Assembly: GCF_001420605.1 (NCBI RefSeq)
Contig: NZ_LJIZ01000003.1
Span: 124,001-188,000 of the forward strand
Origin: Bacillus sp. FJAT-25509
GTDB taxonomy: Bacteria; Bacillota; Bacilli; Bacillales; Bacillaceae_G
Direction of reading: 5' to 3'
DNA length: 64,000 nt
A program made the position numbers and the translations under genes. How positions within the stretch are numbered: the first letter of the stretch is position 1; each line of letters begins with the position of its first letter. The notes below the pieces were generated by a model. It saw only the letters and a list, made by a program, of their open reading frames with translations. It did no database searches and was not told where the DNA came from. Of the stretch, positions 43,195-51,772 are shown piece after piece.

Positions 43195-44010
43195 TCATAC
43201 ATTATGAAAGGATTGATTCCTTTGTTTGACTTTTTGAATTGAAGGTTTTGATTTCAATAAATTAAATAAATTGCCGACCATCAAGCCTGTAAATAAATAG
43301 GTTAAACCTCCAAATAAAGTATAAATTGTCACTCCTATTAGTGCACAAATAAAACCGAAAATAACTTGTTGTTTGTCTTTGGCTGGTGATGTAGGAGGAT
43401 CAGTGAGCATAAAAAATGCAAAGAAAAGAGAAGCATTTATAAATGGACTACGAAAAGCATCTGATGCATCTCCAATATTAAAAAATTCAGTCAGTAATAA
43501 AAGAATAAAATAGGTTCCTAAAAATGAAAATACCATTGGAAATTTATTTACACGACTTACAACTACATACCCAGCGATTAATAAAAATATATTTGTCCAA
43601 CCTTGAAGATCTCCAAATGCTCCCCACCAACTTTGTTCAGTATGAAAAAGAATGATAGATATTAATAGACCAAAAACTGCTGGATTAAATATTTGTTTCC
43701 TTTTAAAAACAATTAAATATTTTGATAAAATTGAAATGATTGTAGTGAAAACAATCACATACCATGATGTGGATGTACTTAAAATCATCGCGACAATAAT
43801 TCCAGTTATAACTGCTCCGTATGGCTTAATATTTTTCCTTTTTAAAATTAACATACATAATATATCTGTGATTGTTGCCACAAAAACGGCAATCAAACAG
43901 TTAATTGTTCCATTACTAGTTTGATAATCAATTGTAGCAATTAAAAGTAAACTTATTAAGGACAGAATCACATATCCTTTTGGTGATTTCATCCATTTTT
44001 TAATAGTCAA
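43195..44010 (-). CDS. RnfD/NqrB-like integral membrane subunit
   Basis: A 271-residue membrane protein with about eight hydrophobic segments, of the NQR2/RnfD/RnfE family, which carries flavin-linked electron transfer across the membrane. Diagnostic are FKRKQIFNPAVFGLLISIIL and FFAFFMLTDPPTSPAKDKQQ. The covalent-FMN motif of full RnfD (S/T-GAT) is not visible, while the operon partner FMN-binding protein does have it. The start is a TTG at 44010, with AAAGGAG 9 bases before it, inside the end of apbE. Last gene of a three-gene minus-strand operon. Confidence 0.82.
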   Translation of the reverse strand: MTIKKWMKSPKGYVILSLISLLLIATIDYQTSNGTINCLIAVFVATITDILCMLILKRKNIKPYGAVITGIIVAMILSTSTSWYVIVFTTIISILSKYLIVFKRKQIFNPAVFGLLISIILFHTEQSWWGAFGDLQGWTNIFLLIAGYVVVSRVNKFPMVFSFLGTYFILLLLTEFFNIGDASDAFRSPFINASLFFAFFMLTDPPTSPAKDKQQVIFGFICALIGVTIYTLFGGLTYLFTGLMVGNLFNLLKSKPSIQKVKQRNQSFHNV

Positions 44011-44905
44011 TATTATCAACTCCTTTATGATAAATTTGTAAATCGGATGAAATTAAAATGCTCTCTAATCCAACTTCTTCTAATAGAGCTAGTCCCTTTT
44101 TTCTACCCATTAAAAAACATGTAGTTGAAAATGCGTCCGCCATCATTGCATACGGTGCGATGATGCTACAACTTATCAACTCAGTTGGTGATTTTTTATT
44201 TTTTGGATTAATAATATGATGAATTCCTGGGTTTAAATCACTTTTACGTTCATAACTTCCAGAAGTACAAATAGCCATATTAGATATTTCTATTGTGTGA
44301 ATGATTTCTTCTTTATTTTGTGGGTGTTGAATTCCTATTTTCCATTTATCCCCTAAATTATCTAATCCACCTGCATAAAGATCCCCACCTGCATTAACAA
44401 TGAATCCTTCAAATTGTCTCAATTCATTTACAGCAAGATCAATGGCAAAACCTTTGGCAACTGCACCTAAATCAATCACTAATGGCTTTTTTAATAACAA
44501 TGTTTTATCTTCTTCATTTAAGAAAATATCAGAGTAAGTAACTATTTCAGATGTATTATTTTGTAGGAACTCTTCTGTTAAATAATGTTGATTGAAACCA
44601 GCATTTTCCATTATTTGGCCAACCGTTGGATCAAATATTCCATTTGTCCATTTAGCCACCTCTAACGCGAATTTTAATGGTTCAAATAATAATGGACTAA
44701 CAGTTACTGGTGTATTAGTTTGTTTACACGCCTTCATTAATTCACTTTCCAAACTAAATCGGCTACATGTCTTTTCAACTTCTCGGAAAAAACCAAATGC
44801 ACGATTAATTGAAGCTTCCGTTTCATCATACGATTTTGACGTGACTACCTTAATATCAACAACTGTATCCATGAATAATTTCGTTTTTCTTATGATTTTC
44901 TTCAT
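44000..44905 (-). CDS. apbE: FAD:protein FMN transferase (ApbE)
   Basis: A 301-residue flavin transferase that cuts FAD and attaches FMN to a Thr in a [S/T]GAT motif of its target. Markers: FMDTVVDIKVVTSKSYDETE, LVIDLGAVAKGFAIDLAV, FIVNAGGDLYAGG, MAICTSGSYERK and HHIINPKNKKSP, then IIAPYAMMADAFSTTCFLMG with the metal-binding Asp-Ala-x-x-T. No signal peptide is apparent, so the protein could act inside or as an anchored enzyme. It starts in a TAATG overlap with the FMN-binding protein gene, whose product is the obvious substrate. Confidence 0.94.
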   Translation of the reverse strand: MKKIIRKTKLFMDTVVDIKVVTSKSYDETEASINRAFGFFREVEKTCSRFSLESELMKACKQTNTPVTVSPLLFEPLKFALEVAKWTNGIFDPTVGQIMENAGFNQHYLTEEFLQNNTSEIVTYSDIFLNEEDKTLLLKKPLVIDLGAVAKGFAIDLAVNELRQFEGFIVNAGGDLYAGGLDNLGDKWKIGIQHPQNKEEIIHTIEISNMAICTSGSYERKSDLNPGIHHIINPKNKKSPTELISCSIIAPYAMMADAFSTTCFLMGRKKGLALLEEVGLESILISSDLQIYHKGVDNIDY

Positions 44906-45336
44906 TATATGTTCCTTGCCTTTAATAGAGCATCTTGAATAGCATCTTTAAAGGCCTGTGTACTATATGTCGCTCCTGATACGTTCCGAACTTGTGAACT
45001 TTGAACATTTACTACTTCATTTGGTAAATTCACTATGTCATCCTCAGAATAATGCATACCATAATTACTTATCTCTACATCTTTAATTTTATCTTCATTT
45101 ATCTTTAAGGCAATTTGAATCGATCCGCGACGATTAGACCCCATCCCATAAAAAGTTCCATTTTTATAAAAACTTTTTTTTACAATATTATTTTTATTTA
45201 AAGTAACATTGACCTGTTCAGTTTTTGGCGATACTGCATTCGAATCTTGAATATCAGTTGTAAAATAGCCAGTAGCATAAACCGCTCCAATGGCAGTTGA
45301 ACAGATAGTGACCCATTTTTTACTCATTTTGCCCAT
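44905..45336 (-). CDS. Secreted/membrane-anchored FMN-binding domain protein
   Basis: A 143-residue protein with an N-terminal hydrophobic export or anchor segment (WVTICSTAIGAVYATGYF) and an FMN-binding (RnfG/NqrC-type) domain: KNGTFYGMGSNRRGSIQIAL, VEISNYGMHYSEDDIV and QVRNVSGATYSTQAFKDAI. SGAT-Y is the site on which ApbE attaches FMN through the Thr. GGAGGAAT precedes the ATG. First gene of the operon with apbE and the RnfD-like gene. Confidence 0.92.
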   Translation of the reverse strand: MGKMSKKWVTICSTAIGAVYATGYFTTDIQDSNAVSPKTEQVNVTLNKNNIVKKSFYKNGTFYGMGSNRRGSIQIALKINEDKIKDVEISNYGMHYSEDDIVNLPNEVVNVQSSQVRNVSGATYSTQAFKDAIQDALLKARNI

Positions 45337-45849
45337 TTATATTCCTCCAGTTCTTATTATCCCTTGTATTATAATAAGTAAATCTTAAAATTCTTTTAAT
45401 TGTTTAGCATATATAATCAAAAATTTTAGAGTTTTTTTGAACACATTTCTTTTCAGAGAGTTTCGTTTTTATTAGCTCAATAAGATAAATTTAGATTACT
45501 CTTTTCTTATATTCAAAGTTCCTTTTTTATAAATTGGTACCAATTTAAATTTTGTTTCTATTAAAAACTACACCTTAAAGGTGAAAGCTTAATGAAAATT
45601 ATCTACTTTTTTTATTAAATTGCAGAAAATTTGTATACAAGTTGGGAAGATTTTAATAAATGCTATTTATTTAAATAAGTAGCAAATTGTCTTTATTAAA
45701 TTTAACTTCTAAATTGAACAAACTAATTTGCTATGCAACTCAATTTATTTAGCAATTTAATCCTCTTTAATTACGAGATTACATAAATACTTTATTGTTA
45801 ATAATAACTAAAAATAAATTAAGGTTAATGGTAAAAGGAGAAATTGCCC
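45337..45849. other. Intergenic region without a gene
   Basis: 513 AT-rich bases between divergent genes; no supported frame. The promoters of the FMN operon and the DUF421 gene must lie here. Confidence 0.5.
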
Positions 45850-46560
45850 ATGCCTGAACATTTTGAAATTATTACAAGAACAATGTTAGCGTTCTTGATA
45901 TTGTTCATCGGTGCTAAACTATTAGGAAAACAAATCATTGCTGAGATGAATACCTTTGATTTTATTGGAGCTATTTCAATAGGAAGCATTATTGCTAATT
46001 TAGCTTTCAATTTAAATATAAAAATCCACCATGCAGTATTAGCTTTTTTAATTTTGGTTATAGTCATTTTACTCGTTAGTTATATTTCCTTAAAAAGTAG
46101 AATAGGGAGAAATTTACTTGCAGGGAATCCAACTGTCATAGTTGAAGATGGAAAAATATTAGAGGCCAATATGAGAAAAATGCGCTATTCTCTGGACTAT
46201 TTAAATCAACAACTAAGGGAAAAAGGAATTTTTAACATAGAAGAAGTTCTCTATGTAGTAGTTGAAACAAATGGTAGAGTATCTTTTTTACAAAAACCTC
46301 AATACCGAAACGTAACAAAACAAGATTTAAATATACCGACAATACAGGAAAGTAAATTACCTATTGAGTTAATTATGGATGGGGAAATTATCTCAAAAAA
46401 TTTAAGAGAAAATAATCTATCAGAATTAAGGGTACAAGAAGAGCTAAAAAAACGTAATCTTCAAACGAAAGAAGTAGTATATGCTGTGCTGGCAGCAAAT
46501 GGAAATATTTATATCGATACCTACAAAGATCAGATTGCTTCTCCAATTGATCAAGAATGA
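45850..46560 (+). CDS. DUF421 (YetF/YcaP family) membrane protein
   Basis: A 236-residue protein with three N-terminal membrane segments (e.g. TRTMLAFLILFIGAKLLGKQ, FDFIGAISIGSIIANLAFNL, FLILVIVILLVSYISLKS) and a cytoplasmic domain with the DUF421 repeat: GNPTVIVEDGKILEANMRKM, LREKGIFNIEEVLYVVVETN and ELIMDGEIISKNLRENNLSE. The family is common in spore formers and has been tied to spore membrane or envelope stress functions without a known reaction. AAAAGGAG lies 9 bases before the ATG at 45850; an in-frame TTG two codons earlier is less likely. Confidence 0.88.
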   Translation: MPEHFEIITRTMLAFLILFIGAKLLGKQIIAEMNTFDFIGAISIGSIIANLAFNLNIKIHHAVLAFLILVIVILLVSYISLKSRIGRNLLAGNPTVIVEDGKILEANMRKMRYSLDYLNQQLREKGIFNIEEVLYVVVETNGRVSFLQKPQYRNVTKQDLNIPTIQESKLPIELIMDGEIISKNLRENNLSELRVQEELKKRNLQTKEVVYAVLAANGNIYIDTYKDQIASPIDQE

Positions 46561-46600
46561 GCTATTTATTTTTTTGATACGATTATTGAATAGAGTTCAA

Positions 46601-46624
46601 ATAAAAAAGAGCCAATTTAGGCTC
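46601..46624 (-). terminator. Small terminator on the minus strand
   Basis: GAGCC-TAAATT-GGCTC followed by TTTTTT on the minus strand; ends the transcript coming from the DUF2231 gene. Confidence 0.6.
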
Positions 46625-46655
46625 ATATATTATAAAGTCATCATTTAAATATTCA

Positions 46656-46740
46656 ACCAGCATAACTGGTGCAGTAGTAGGTCGCCTTTGCACTAGTTCC
46701 TGATCATACCTACCACCAATTTTAATCGATTAACAATTGT
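46656..46740. other. Structured non-coding stretch between convergent genes
   Basis: ACCAG-CATAA-CTGGT forms a hairpin; GTGCA pairs with TGCAC and GTAGGT with ACCTAC in an interleaved (pseudoknot-type) order; TTAATCGATTAA is a perfect palindrome. It lies in the 3' region of the DUF2231 transcript. A start-less minus-strand frame also runs through it. Function unknown. Confidence 0.35.
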
Positions 46741-46784
46741 TTTTCTTATTCATTTTGTACTACGTTAAAAAGTAAGAGGTAATA

Positions 46785-47249
46785 TTATTTAGGAGGATTT
46801 ACTAATTTATTATGAACTTTAACATTGATACCATCAGTATAAACCATTTTCCCACCATAATATCCTACTGATAATACTAGAATAAGTGAAGCCAGTCAAA
46901 AGAATAAATATAAAAACTTAAGCTTATTAAATAGTTCTTTTTTCTTAAAATAAGTAGAATAAATCCGAAATGCTGCGACAATTGTCACAATCCAACTTGT
47001 AAGTATTGCTAATTGATCGTGTATATGCAAGAAAGTAGTATTCCCTCTAGCCATCTCTTCTGGCCCAGTGGAAACAGAAAGCCAAGCGCTAAGTGCTGCA
47101 AAAATCCAAAGCCACATACCATGATCTGCTTGAAAGTTAACTTTCTTGAAAAATGCACTCCAAAAATCTTTTAAAACTGCTAAAGTAATAAATGCAATTG
47201 GGAAATGAACAAGAATAGGATGAAGATGAGAAGTTACTTCGTTAATCAT
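46785..47249 (-). pseudogene. DUF2231 membrane protein interrupted by an in-frame TGA
   Basis: Four-helix membrane protein of the DUF2231 family: MINEVTSHLHPILVHFPIAF, VLKDFWSAFF, MWLWIFAALSAWLSVSTGPE with later HIHDQLAILTSWIVTIVAAF. The frame stops at TGA (46896-46898) after YLFF, but continues in the same frame for 36 more codons: LASLILVLSVGYYGGKMVYT and on to HNKLVNPPK, then TAA. The continuation supplies the last helix and the YGGKMVY motif of the family, so the gene carries a nonsense change or a readthrough codon. GGGAGG precedes the ATG at 47249. Confidence 0.75.
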
Positions 47250-47551
47250 GTGAAATCCTCCCATTTAAAAAAGTTGTGTATTCCCTTTACGATTACTTTT
47301 AATGAGTTTGATTAAAGTGTAAACAATAATTATGAAAATAATATGAAAAATAAATTAAATTTCCCGAAAAAATATTCCAGTGATTATTGCAATTTTTAGG
47401 AGGAGAGAATCACTTATTCCAAAAAATTATTTATTTTTGACCTTGCTCATTAATAGATGGCTGTTCATTTAATCATAAAGAACTCCATTCAATATTTATT
47501 TAGGAGGTTTCTTCAAAAAGTTGTCTAATGCATTTATGGAATAAAATGATA

Positions 47552-47578
47552 AAGATCTTCTAAAATTTAGAAGATCTT
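47552..47578 (-). terminator. Terminator of the sulfur operon
   Basis: AAGATCTTCTAAA with TTTAGAAGATCTT around a 1-base loop, directly past the TSUP gene. Confidence 0.75.
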
Positions 47579-47594
47579 CCTTTTGTATTTTCAT

Positions 47595-48383
47595 TTAAAT
47601 CCATGTTGCTAAAATAGTAATCCAAATCTTTAAAGCTGTTATCCCAATTAATATAGCAAGAATTAGTTGCAACATTTTTACGTTCAGTTTTTTTCCAATT
47701 TTTGCTCCAAGAGGAGAAGCAACAAGACTTGCAATCACAACTATAATCGTTGGGATTATATCTACCTGACCTGTTGTGACCTTACCAATCGTTACTCCTA
47801 TAGATGAAATTAACGTAATCGCAAGTGATGATGCAATCGTTACACGTGTTGGAATTTTTAATATGGTCAACATAATTGGAACTAATAAGAATGCTCCTCC
47901 AGCACCAACAACACCAGCACTTCCTCCAACAATGAATGCTAGTGAAGCTGCAATCCATTTATTAAAAGTCAGATCTTTTTCAATATTTATGTCAATTTCC
48001 TTTTTTGGTACAAACATCAATACAATAGCAATCAATGCTAGAAAACCATAAACTAAATTAATCCCTTCTTCAGAAAGAAGGTTTGATCCAAATCCTCCTA
48101 TAAAACTTCCGACTAATACACTAATTCCCATATATAAAATAATTGTTTTATTTAGATATCCACTTTTACGATAACTTAAAACGCTACCAATCGTAGCAAA
48201 AAAAACTTGAATAGCAACAATTCCTGATACTTGATGCGCTGTAAAGGGTGAAAAACCTAATATTGGCGGAACATATAATAGCATAGGGAAGTTTATTATG
48301 GCTCCTCCAATTCCAACCATCCCCGAAATGAAAGAACCGATAAAACCAATGAGTAATAATAAAAGAACAAAAGTCCACTCCAT
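47595..48383 (-). CDS. yrkJ: TSUP-family (TauE/SafE) sulfur anion exporter
   Basis: A 262-residue membrane transporter with about eight helices, family TSUP, moving sulfite, thiosulfate or related anions. The two-fold family repeat is visible: [20 protein letters not shown] and [20 protein letters not shown]. Last gene of the operon; a small hairpin (48409-48437) separates it from the TusA gene, so it may be expressed at a lower level. Its place after TusA, persulfide dioxygenase and rhodanese genes suggests export of the sulfite or thiosulfate made by them, as proposed for yrkJ in B. subtilis and tauE in S. aureus. Confidence 0.9.
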   Translation of the reverse strand: MEWTFVLLLLLIGFIGSFISGMVGIGGAIINFPMLLYVPPILGFSPFTAHQVSGIVAIQVFFATIGSVLSYRKSGYLNKTIILYMGISVLVGSFIGGFGSNLLSEEGINLVYGFLALIAIVLMFVPKKEIDINIEKDLTFNKWIAASLAFIVGGSAGVVGAGGAFLLVPIMLTILKIPTRVTIASSLAITLISSIGVTIGKVTTGQVDIIPTIIVVIASLVASPLGAKIGKKLNVKMLQLILAILIGITALKIWITILATWI

Positions 48384-48408
48384 TTTTTAGCCTCCCTTAA
48401 TAAAGAAA

Positions 48409-48437
48409 GAAAGGCGCCTTTTTCTATGCGCCTTTTT
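48409..48437 (-). terminator. Intra-operon hairpin between yrkI and yrkJ
   Basis: AAAGGCGC pairs with GCGCCTTT, T-rich tail on the minus strand; a likely partial terminator. Confidence 0.55.
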
Positions 48438-48448
48438 AATTATTTTAA

Positions 48449-48676
48449 TTAACACTTCTTAATCCAAAATTTAAAAATATCATTATCTTCTTCATATTTA
48501 AGCAACTCATGACCTCCAGATTTTGCCCATGCTGAAAGATCATTTTTCGCTCCTTTATCCGTAGCATGAATTTCTATTACCTCACCAGATTCAATTACAT
48601 TAATCGCCTTTTTTGTTTTTACGATTGGCATAGGACATGCTAAGCCTTTTGCATCTAATACTTTTGTAATTTTCAT
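48449..48676 (-). CDS. yrkI: TusA-like sulfur carrier protein
   Basis: A 75-residue SirA/TusA-fold sulfur carrier. The motif [20 protein letters not shown] holds the persulfide-carrying Cys in C-P-x-P, followed by the charged segment ATDKGAKNDLSAWAKSGGHE. It is a near copy of the TusA domain in the neighbouring TusA-rhodanese fusion ([20 protein letters not shown]). AGGAGGAT precedes the ATG. It probably shuttles sulfane sulfur between the rhodanese proteins and the dioxygenase. Confidence 0.92.
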   Translation of the reverse strand: MKITKVLDAKGLACPMPIVKTKKAINVIESGEVIEIHATDKGAKNDLSAWAKSGGHELLKYEEDNDIFKFWIKKC

Positions 48677-48702
48677 TTTCTATATCCTCCTAAAAAATAT
48701 TA

Positions 48703-49830
48703 TTATCGAACTGCGCAACGATTTGGTCCAATTTCCATTTCACGTTGTTTCTCAACATCTGGAGTAATTTTCCCCATATTCGTTTCACGAATTTCTTGAT
48801 ATGCATTTGGTTGTGGTGGTAAGTTTTCAGTTACAATTTTTCTAAATTCATTTTCATCTGCAATGTTTAAACCGTGATTTTTTGCAAACAAATTACCTAA
48901 TTTTTCTGAAACACTTCCATCGTCATTTAGCTCATCAATAATCATAAAGTGAGCAGGAAGTACAATTAATTCCTCTGATAATTCTCTATAACGTGTATAT
49001 AAGCTTTCTCTTAAATCACCAACCCAATCTTCAGCCATACCAGCTAAATCAGGGCGTCCAATTGAATCAATGAATAAAATATCTCCAGATAATAAGAACT
49101 TTTCATCTACTACAAATGAAGTTGACCCAATAGTATGACCTGGTGAGTAGATTGCATGGATGTTAATTGATGTATTACCTATCATCACATTGTTACCACC
49201 TTCTAATGGTGAGTATTCGAATGTAACTTCTGTTGCATCTTTTGGCGGTAACCAATATGTTGCATTCGTTTTTTCTGCAATAACACGTCCACCTGAGATG
49301 TGATCCGCATGTAGATGAGTATCAAATACATGTGTAATTTTTACACCTTTGTTTTCAGCAAAATTTAGATAAACATCAGCCATTCTTGTTGAGTCAATAA
49401 TAGCTGCCTCTCCATTTGAGACAACCATATAAGAAAGACATCCTTTACCGATTCGAACAAACTGATATATTTCACCACCATCATTTAAGTTCCCAATTTT
49501 TACAGGCTCTAAATACTCACTCCACTCTTTCATGCCACCTTTTAAATATGAAACAGTTAAACCTGCATCTGATAGCATATCTGCAACCATAATTGATGAA
49601 CCTTCTTTTGCGCATACAACTAAAACATTTTTATTAGAAGGAATTTTATTCAAAATTTCTTCAACACCATCTAGTAAATCAAAATATGGTACATTTAAAT
49701 GGTCAAAATTCTCTCCTTCAATTTTCCAGTCATGAAAATCTGTTTCATTTCGCACATCAAGAATAAATAGTTCTTCCTTATTAAAAACTTTTTTCGTTAC
49801 TTCTTTTGCTGTCATTGTATTTACAGTCAC
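48703..49830 (-). CDS. yrkH: Rhodanese-metallo-beta-lactamase persulfide dioxygenase-like protein
   Basis: A 375-residue two-domain enzyme. Residues about 5-110 form a rhodanese domain with the active Cys in [18 protein letters not shown]. Residues about 125-340 form an iron-type metallo-beta-lactamase: [20 protein letters not shown] (H-x-H-x-D-H), [14 protein letters not shown] and [20 protein letters not shown]. The pair oxidises persulfides to sulfite or thiosulfate, like CstB, but with the rhodanese in front. The start is a GTG at 49830 because GGGGG lies 7 bases before it; the longer frame lacks a site. A CstR-like operator lies 5 bp upstream, so this gene may have its own promoter. Confidence 0.92.
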   Translation of the reverse strand: MTVNTMTAKEVTKKVFNKEELFILDVRNETDFHDWKIEGENFDHLNVPYFDLLDGVEEILNKIPSNKNVLVVCAKEGSSIMVADMLSDAGLTVSYLKGGMKEWSEYLEPVKIGNLNDGGEIYQFVRIGKGCLSYMVVSNGEAAIIDSTRMADVYLNFAENKGVKITHVFDTHLHADHISGGRVIAEKTNATYWLPPKDATEVTFEYSPLEGGNNVMIGNTSINIHAIYSPGHTIGSTSFVVDEKFLLSGDILFIDSIGRPDLAGMAEDWVGDLRESLYTRYRELSEELIVLPAHFMIIDELNDDGSVSEKLGNLFAKNHGLNIADENEFRKIVTENLPPQPNAYQEIRETNMGKITPDVEKQREMEIGPNRCAVR

Positions 49831-49834
49831 TTCA

Positions 49835-49850
49835 TTACCCCCTACGGTAT
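49835..49850. promoter_or_regulatory. CstR-like operator before yrkH
   Basis: TTACCCCCTACGGTAT, 16 bp, matches ATACC-N6-GGTAT of the other three sites except at the first base; overlaps the yrkH ribosome-binding site. Confidence 0.55.
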
Positions 49851-49897
49851 ATTTTAATTTAAAAAAATATAACAAATCTTCATTGTCTAAATAATAA

Positions 49898-50470
49898 TTA
49901 GTTTGTGATTGAATTTGTCTCACCAGTCCACTGACTCATACCTGGTAATACATTCGATACATTTGAAAAACCATTTTCTGTTAACTTTTGTGCTGCTAGA
50001 TCACTCCTACTTCCAGTTCGACAAATAACATAAATTTCAGTTTCTTTCTTTAATTCATGTAATCTTTCCTCTAGTTCACCTAATGGAATTGAAATAGCAT
50101 TATGAATATGATTAAAAGCATATTCCGCTGTTTCTCTTACATCTAAAATGATCATGTTTTCATTACTTTTTAATCTCTTATCTAATTCTTCATTCGTTAC
50201 AACAATTGGATGCTGTTTTTCAATTGTTTCAGTACTTGATAACTTTCTTAAATAATGTTTTAGAACTTCTCCTTCTTCAATTGTACCTAGATATTGATGT
50301 CCTGCACTTTCAGCCCATGCTTTTAAATCAGCCTTTGATCCTTTATCCGTTGCCTGAATTTCTAACACTAAACCTTCCTCAAGCTCTTTCATCGCTTTCT
50401 TTGTCTTAACGATTGGCATAGGACATGCGAATCCCTTTGCATCTAATAACATATTCACTCTAATATTCAT
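49898..50470 (-). CDS. yrkF: TusA-rhodanese fusion sulfurtransferase
   Basis: A 190-residue fusion: TusA domain ([20 protein letters not shown] with the sulfur-carrying Cys) then, from about residue 95, a rhodanese domain ([38 protein letters not shown] with the active Cys-R-T-G-S-R loop, NVLPGMSQW). It passes sulfane sulfur between thiols in the cytoplasm; the S. aureus analogue is CstA. It lies 41 bp after the membrane rhodanese gene. Start by AGGAGATT before the ATG. Confidence 0.93.
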   Translation of the reverse strand: MNIRVNMLLDAKGFACPMPIVKTKKAMKELEEGLVLEIQATDKGSKADLKAWAESAGHQYLGTIEEGEVLKHYLRKLSSTETIEKQHPIVVTNEELDKRLKSNENMIILDVRETAEYAFNHIHNAISIPLGELEERLHELKKETEIYVICRTGSRSDLAAQKLTENGFSNVSNVLPGMSQWTGETNSITN

Positions 50471-50511
50471 CGTTTAATCTCCTCAATTTAATAAAATTAT
50501 AATGAAATCTT

Positions 50512-50871
50512 TTATTTCCAAAGACTCATGCCGCCTTTTACATTTGTAACTTGATTAAATCCTTGTTTCTTAAGCTTTTTACTTGCCTTACTACTTCTCA
50601 TACCACTTTGACAGATCAATACAACTTCTTTTTCTTTTGAAAGTTGATTTAGTTTTTCATCTAATACATGCAGGGGTATGTTTTTAAATCCACGAATACT
50701 TTTCGCACGATACTCAGCAGGTGTTCGTACATCGATAAATTGTTTATTTTTATCATTTAATTCTTTTCTTAACTCAGTTGTAGAAATTTGTCTAACTCCT
50801 TTTACCGATAGAAAACTTCTAACGATCAATACAATTAGAAGACTTGGGATGATATATTTTAAATATTCCAT
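50512..50871 (-). CDS. Membrane-anchored rhodanese
   Basis: A 119-residue protein with one N-terminal membrane helix (YIIPSLLIVLIVRSFL) and a single rhodanese domain: KQFIDVRTPAEYRAKSIRGF, VVLICQSGMRSSKASKKL with the active Cys, NVKGGMSLWK. The Q-S-G-M-R-S loop indicates a sulfurtransferase. Located between the DsrE-like gene and yrkF in the sulfur operon. Confidence 0.9.
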   Translation of the reverse strand: MEYLKYIIPSLLIVLIVRSFLSVKGVRQISTTELRKELNDKNKQFIDVRTPAEYRAKSIRGFKNIPLHVLDEKLNQLSKEKEVVLICQSGMRSSKASKKLKKQGFNQVTNVKGGMSLWK

Positions 50872-50885
50872 CTAACTCCCCCTTT

Positions 50886-51365
50886 TTAAATAAATAAATT
50901 GACATTTCCTTCTTCTGCATCAGCCAAATAAGCTGCTACACCTGCATACTCAATATGATCTAATAGTTCTTTTTGTTGTAGCCCTAACAAATCCATTGTC
51001 ATCGTACAAGCTACAAGCTTTACATCTTGTTCTTGTGCCATTTCAATTAGCTGAGGAAGAGATAGGGCATTATGTTTTTTCATTACATTTTTTATTAGCT
51101 TTGGACCGATTCCAGAAAAATGCATTTTAGAAAGTCCCATTTTATCTGCACCTTTTGGCATCATTTTACTGAACAATTTTTCCATAAATCCTTTTTCTAC
51201 TGCAATATTTTCATCTTTTCGCAAAGCATTTAATCCCCAAAAGGTATGGAAAATCGTTACCTCATGGTCATAAGCAGCTGCTCCATTTGCAATAATATAA
51301 GCTGCCATTGCTTTATCGTAATCTCCACTGAATAATACAATTGTTGTTCTTTTCTTTGCTGACAT
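50886..51365 (-). CDS. yrkE: DsrE/DsrF-like sulfur relay protein (YrkE type)
   Basis: A 159-residue protein of the DsrE/F/H-like family, of the type with the extended middle segment: TTIVLFSGDYDKAMAAYIIA, HEVTIFHTFWGLNALRKDEN, then KLVACTMTMDLLGLQQKELL with the conserved Cys and AEEGNVNLFI at the end. It is thought to carry sulfane sulfur in partnership with TusA. First gene after the cstR gene; two CstR-type operators lie in the 119-bp gap before it, so a regulated promoter starts here. A good ribosome-binding site (GGAGGTAA) precedes the ATG. Confidence 0.92.
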   Translation of the reverse strand: MSAKKRTTIVLFSGDYDKAMAAYIIANGAAAYDHEVTIFHTFWGLNALRKDENIAVEKGFMEKLFSKMMPKGADKMGLSKMHFSGIGPKLIKNVMKKHNALSLPQLIEMAQEQDVKLVACTMTMDLLGLQQKELLDHIEYAGVAAYLADAEEGNVNLFI

Positions 51366-51389
51366 TTGATTACCTCCAAAAATATTTAT

Positions 51390-51405
51390 ATACCCATAAG
51401 GGTAT
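51390..51405. promoter_or_regulatory. CstR-like operator upstream of yrkE (proximal)
   Basis: ATACCCATAAGGGTAT, perfect 6-bp dyad. Confidence 0.75.
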
Positions 51406-51430
51406 TAAATTAAACAAAAAAATATACCAT

Positions 51431-51446
51431 ATACCCCTATAGGTAT
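51431..51446. promoter_or_regulatory. CstR-like operator upstream of yrkE (distal)
   Basis: ATACCCCTATAGGTAT; 5-bp dyad with the same 16-bp frame as its neighbour. The two sites are 41 bp apart and bracket the yrkE promoter. Confidence 0.7.
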
Positions 51447-51484
51447 AATATAAGCTAAAAAAATTTAAAGTCAATAATTATTTT

Positions 51485-51745
51485 TTATCTACTTTTTACT
51501 AGCATGTTGACTGCATCTGTAATAACTTCTTTCGTCTTAACCCCATTTTTTTCTGCGACTAACATACATTCAACCAAGTTAGAACTTACTAATACTCCAA
51601 CCGTACGATCGACTGCTGAGCGAACAGCTGATAATTGAGTTACGACTTCATTACAGTCTTTATTTTCTTCTATCATCCTCAATATTCCTCGTATTTGTCC
51701 TTCAATTCGCTTAATTCTATTTTTCATCTTATCGTCATATCTCAT
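51485..51745 (-). CDS. cstR: Persulfide-sensing CsoR-family repressor (CstR type)
   Basis: An 86-residue all-helical repressor of the CsoR/RcnR/CstR/FrmR family: MKNRIKRIEGQIRGILRMIE, ENKDCNEVVTQLSAVRSAVD, VGVLVSSNLVECMLVAEKNG. The two Cys (in NKDC and VEC) are kept, but the copper-ligand His of CsoR is Asn here (SSNLVEC). This is the CstR signature of a persulfide sensor and fits the operon (B. subtilis YrkD is the equivalent). The ATG at 51745 follows GGAAGGAGG; an in-frame start 21 bases upstream lacks one. The repressor is expected to bind the four ATACC-N6-GGTAT sites around it. Confidence 0.92.
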   Translation of the reverse strand: MRYDDKMKNRIKRIEGQIRGILRMIEENKDCNEVVTQLSAVRSAVDRTVGVLVSSNLVECMLVAEKNGVKTKEVITDAVNMLVKSR

Positions 51746-51772
51746 ATATTTCCTCCTTCCTAACATTTTATA

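Noticed and set aside
46630-46740. Start-less minus-strand frame with ELVQRRPTTAPVMLVEYL
   Set aside because: No start codon or ribosome-binding site and not a family I recognise; the inverted repeats explain part of the sequence.
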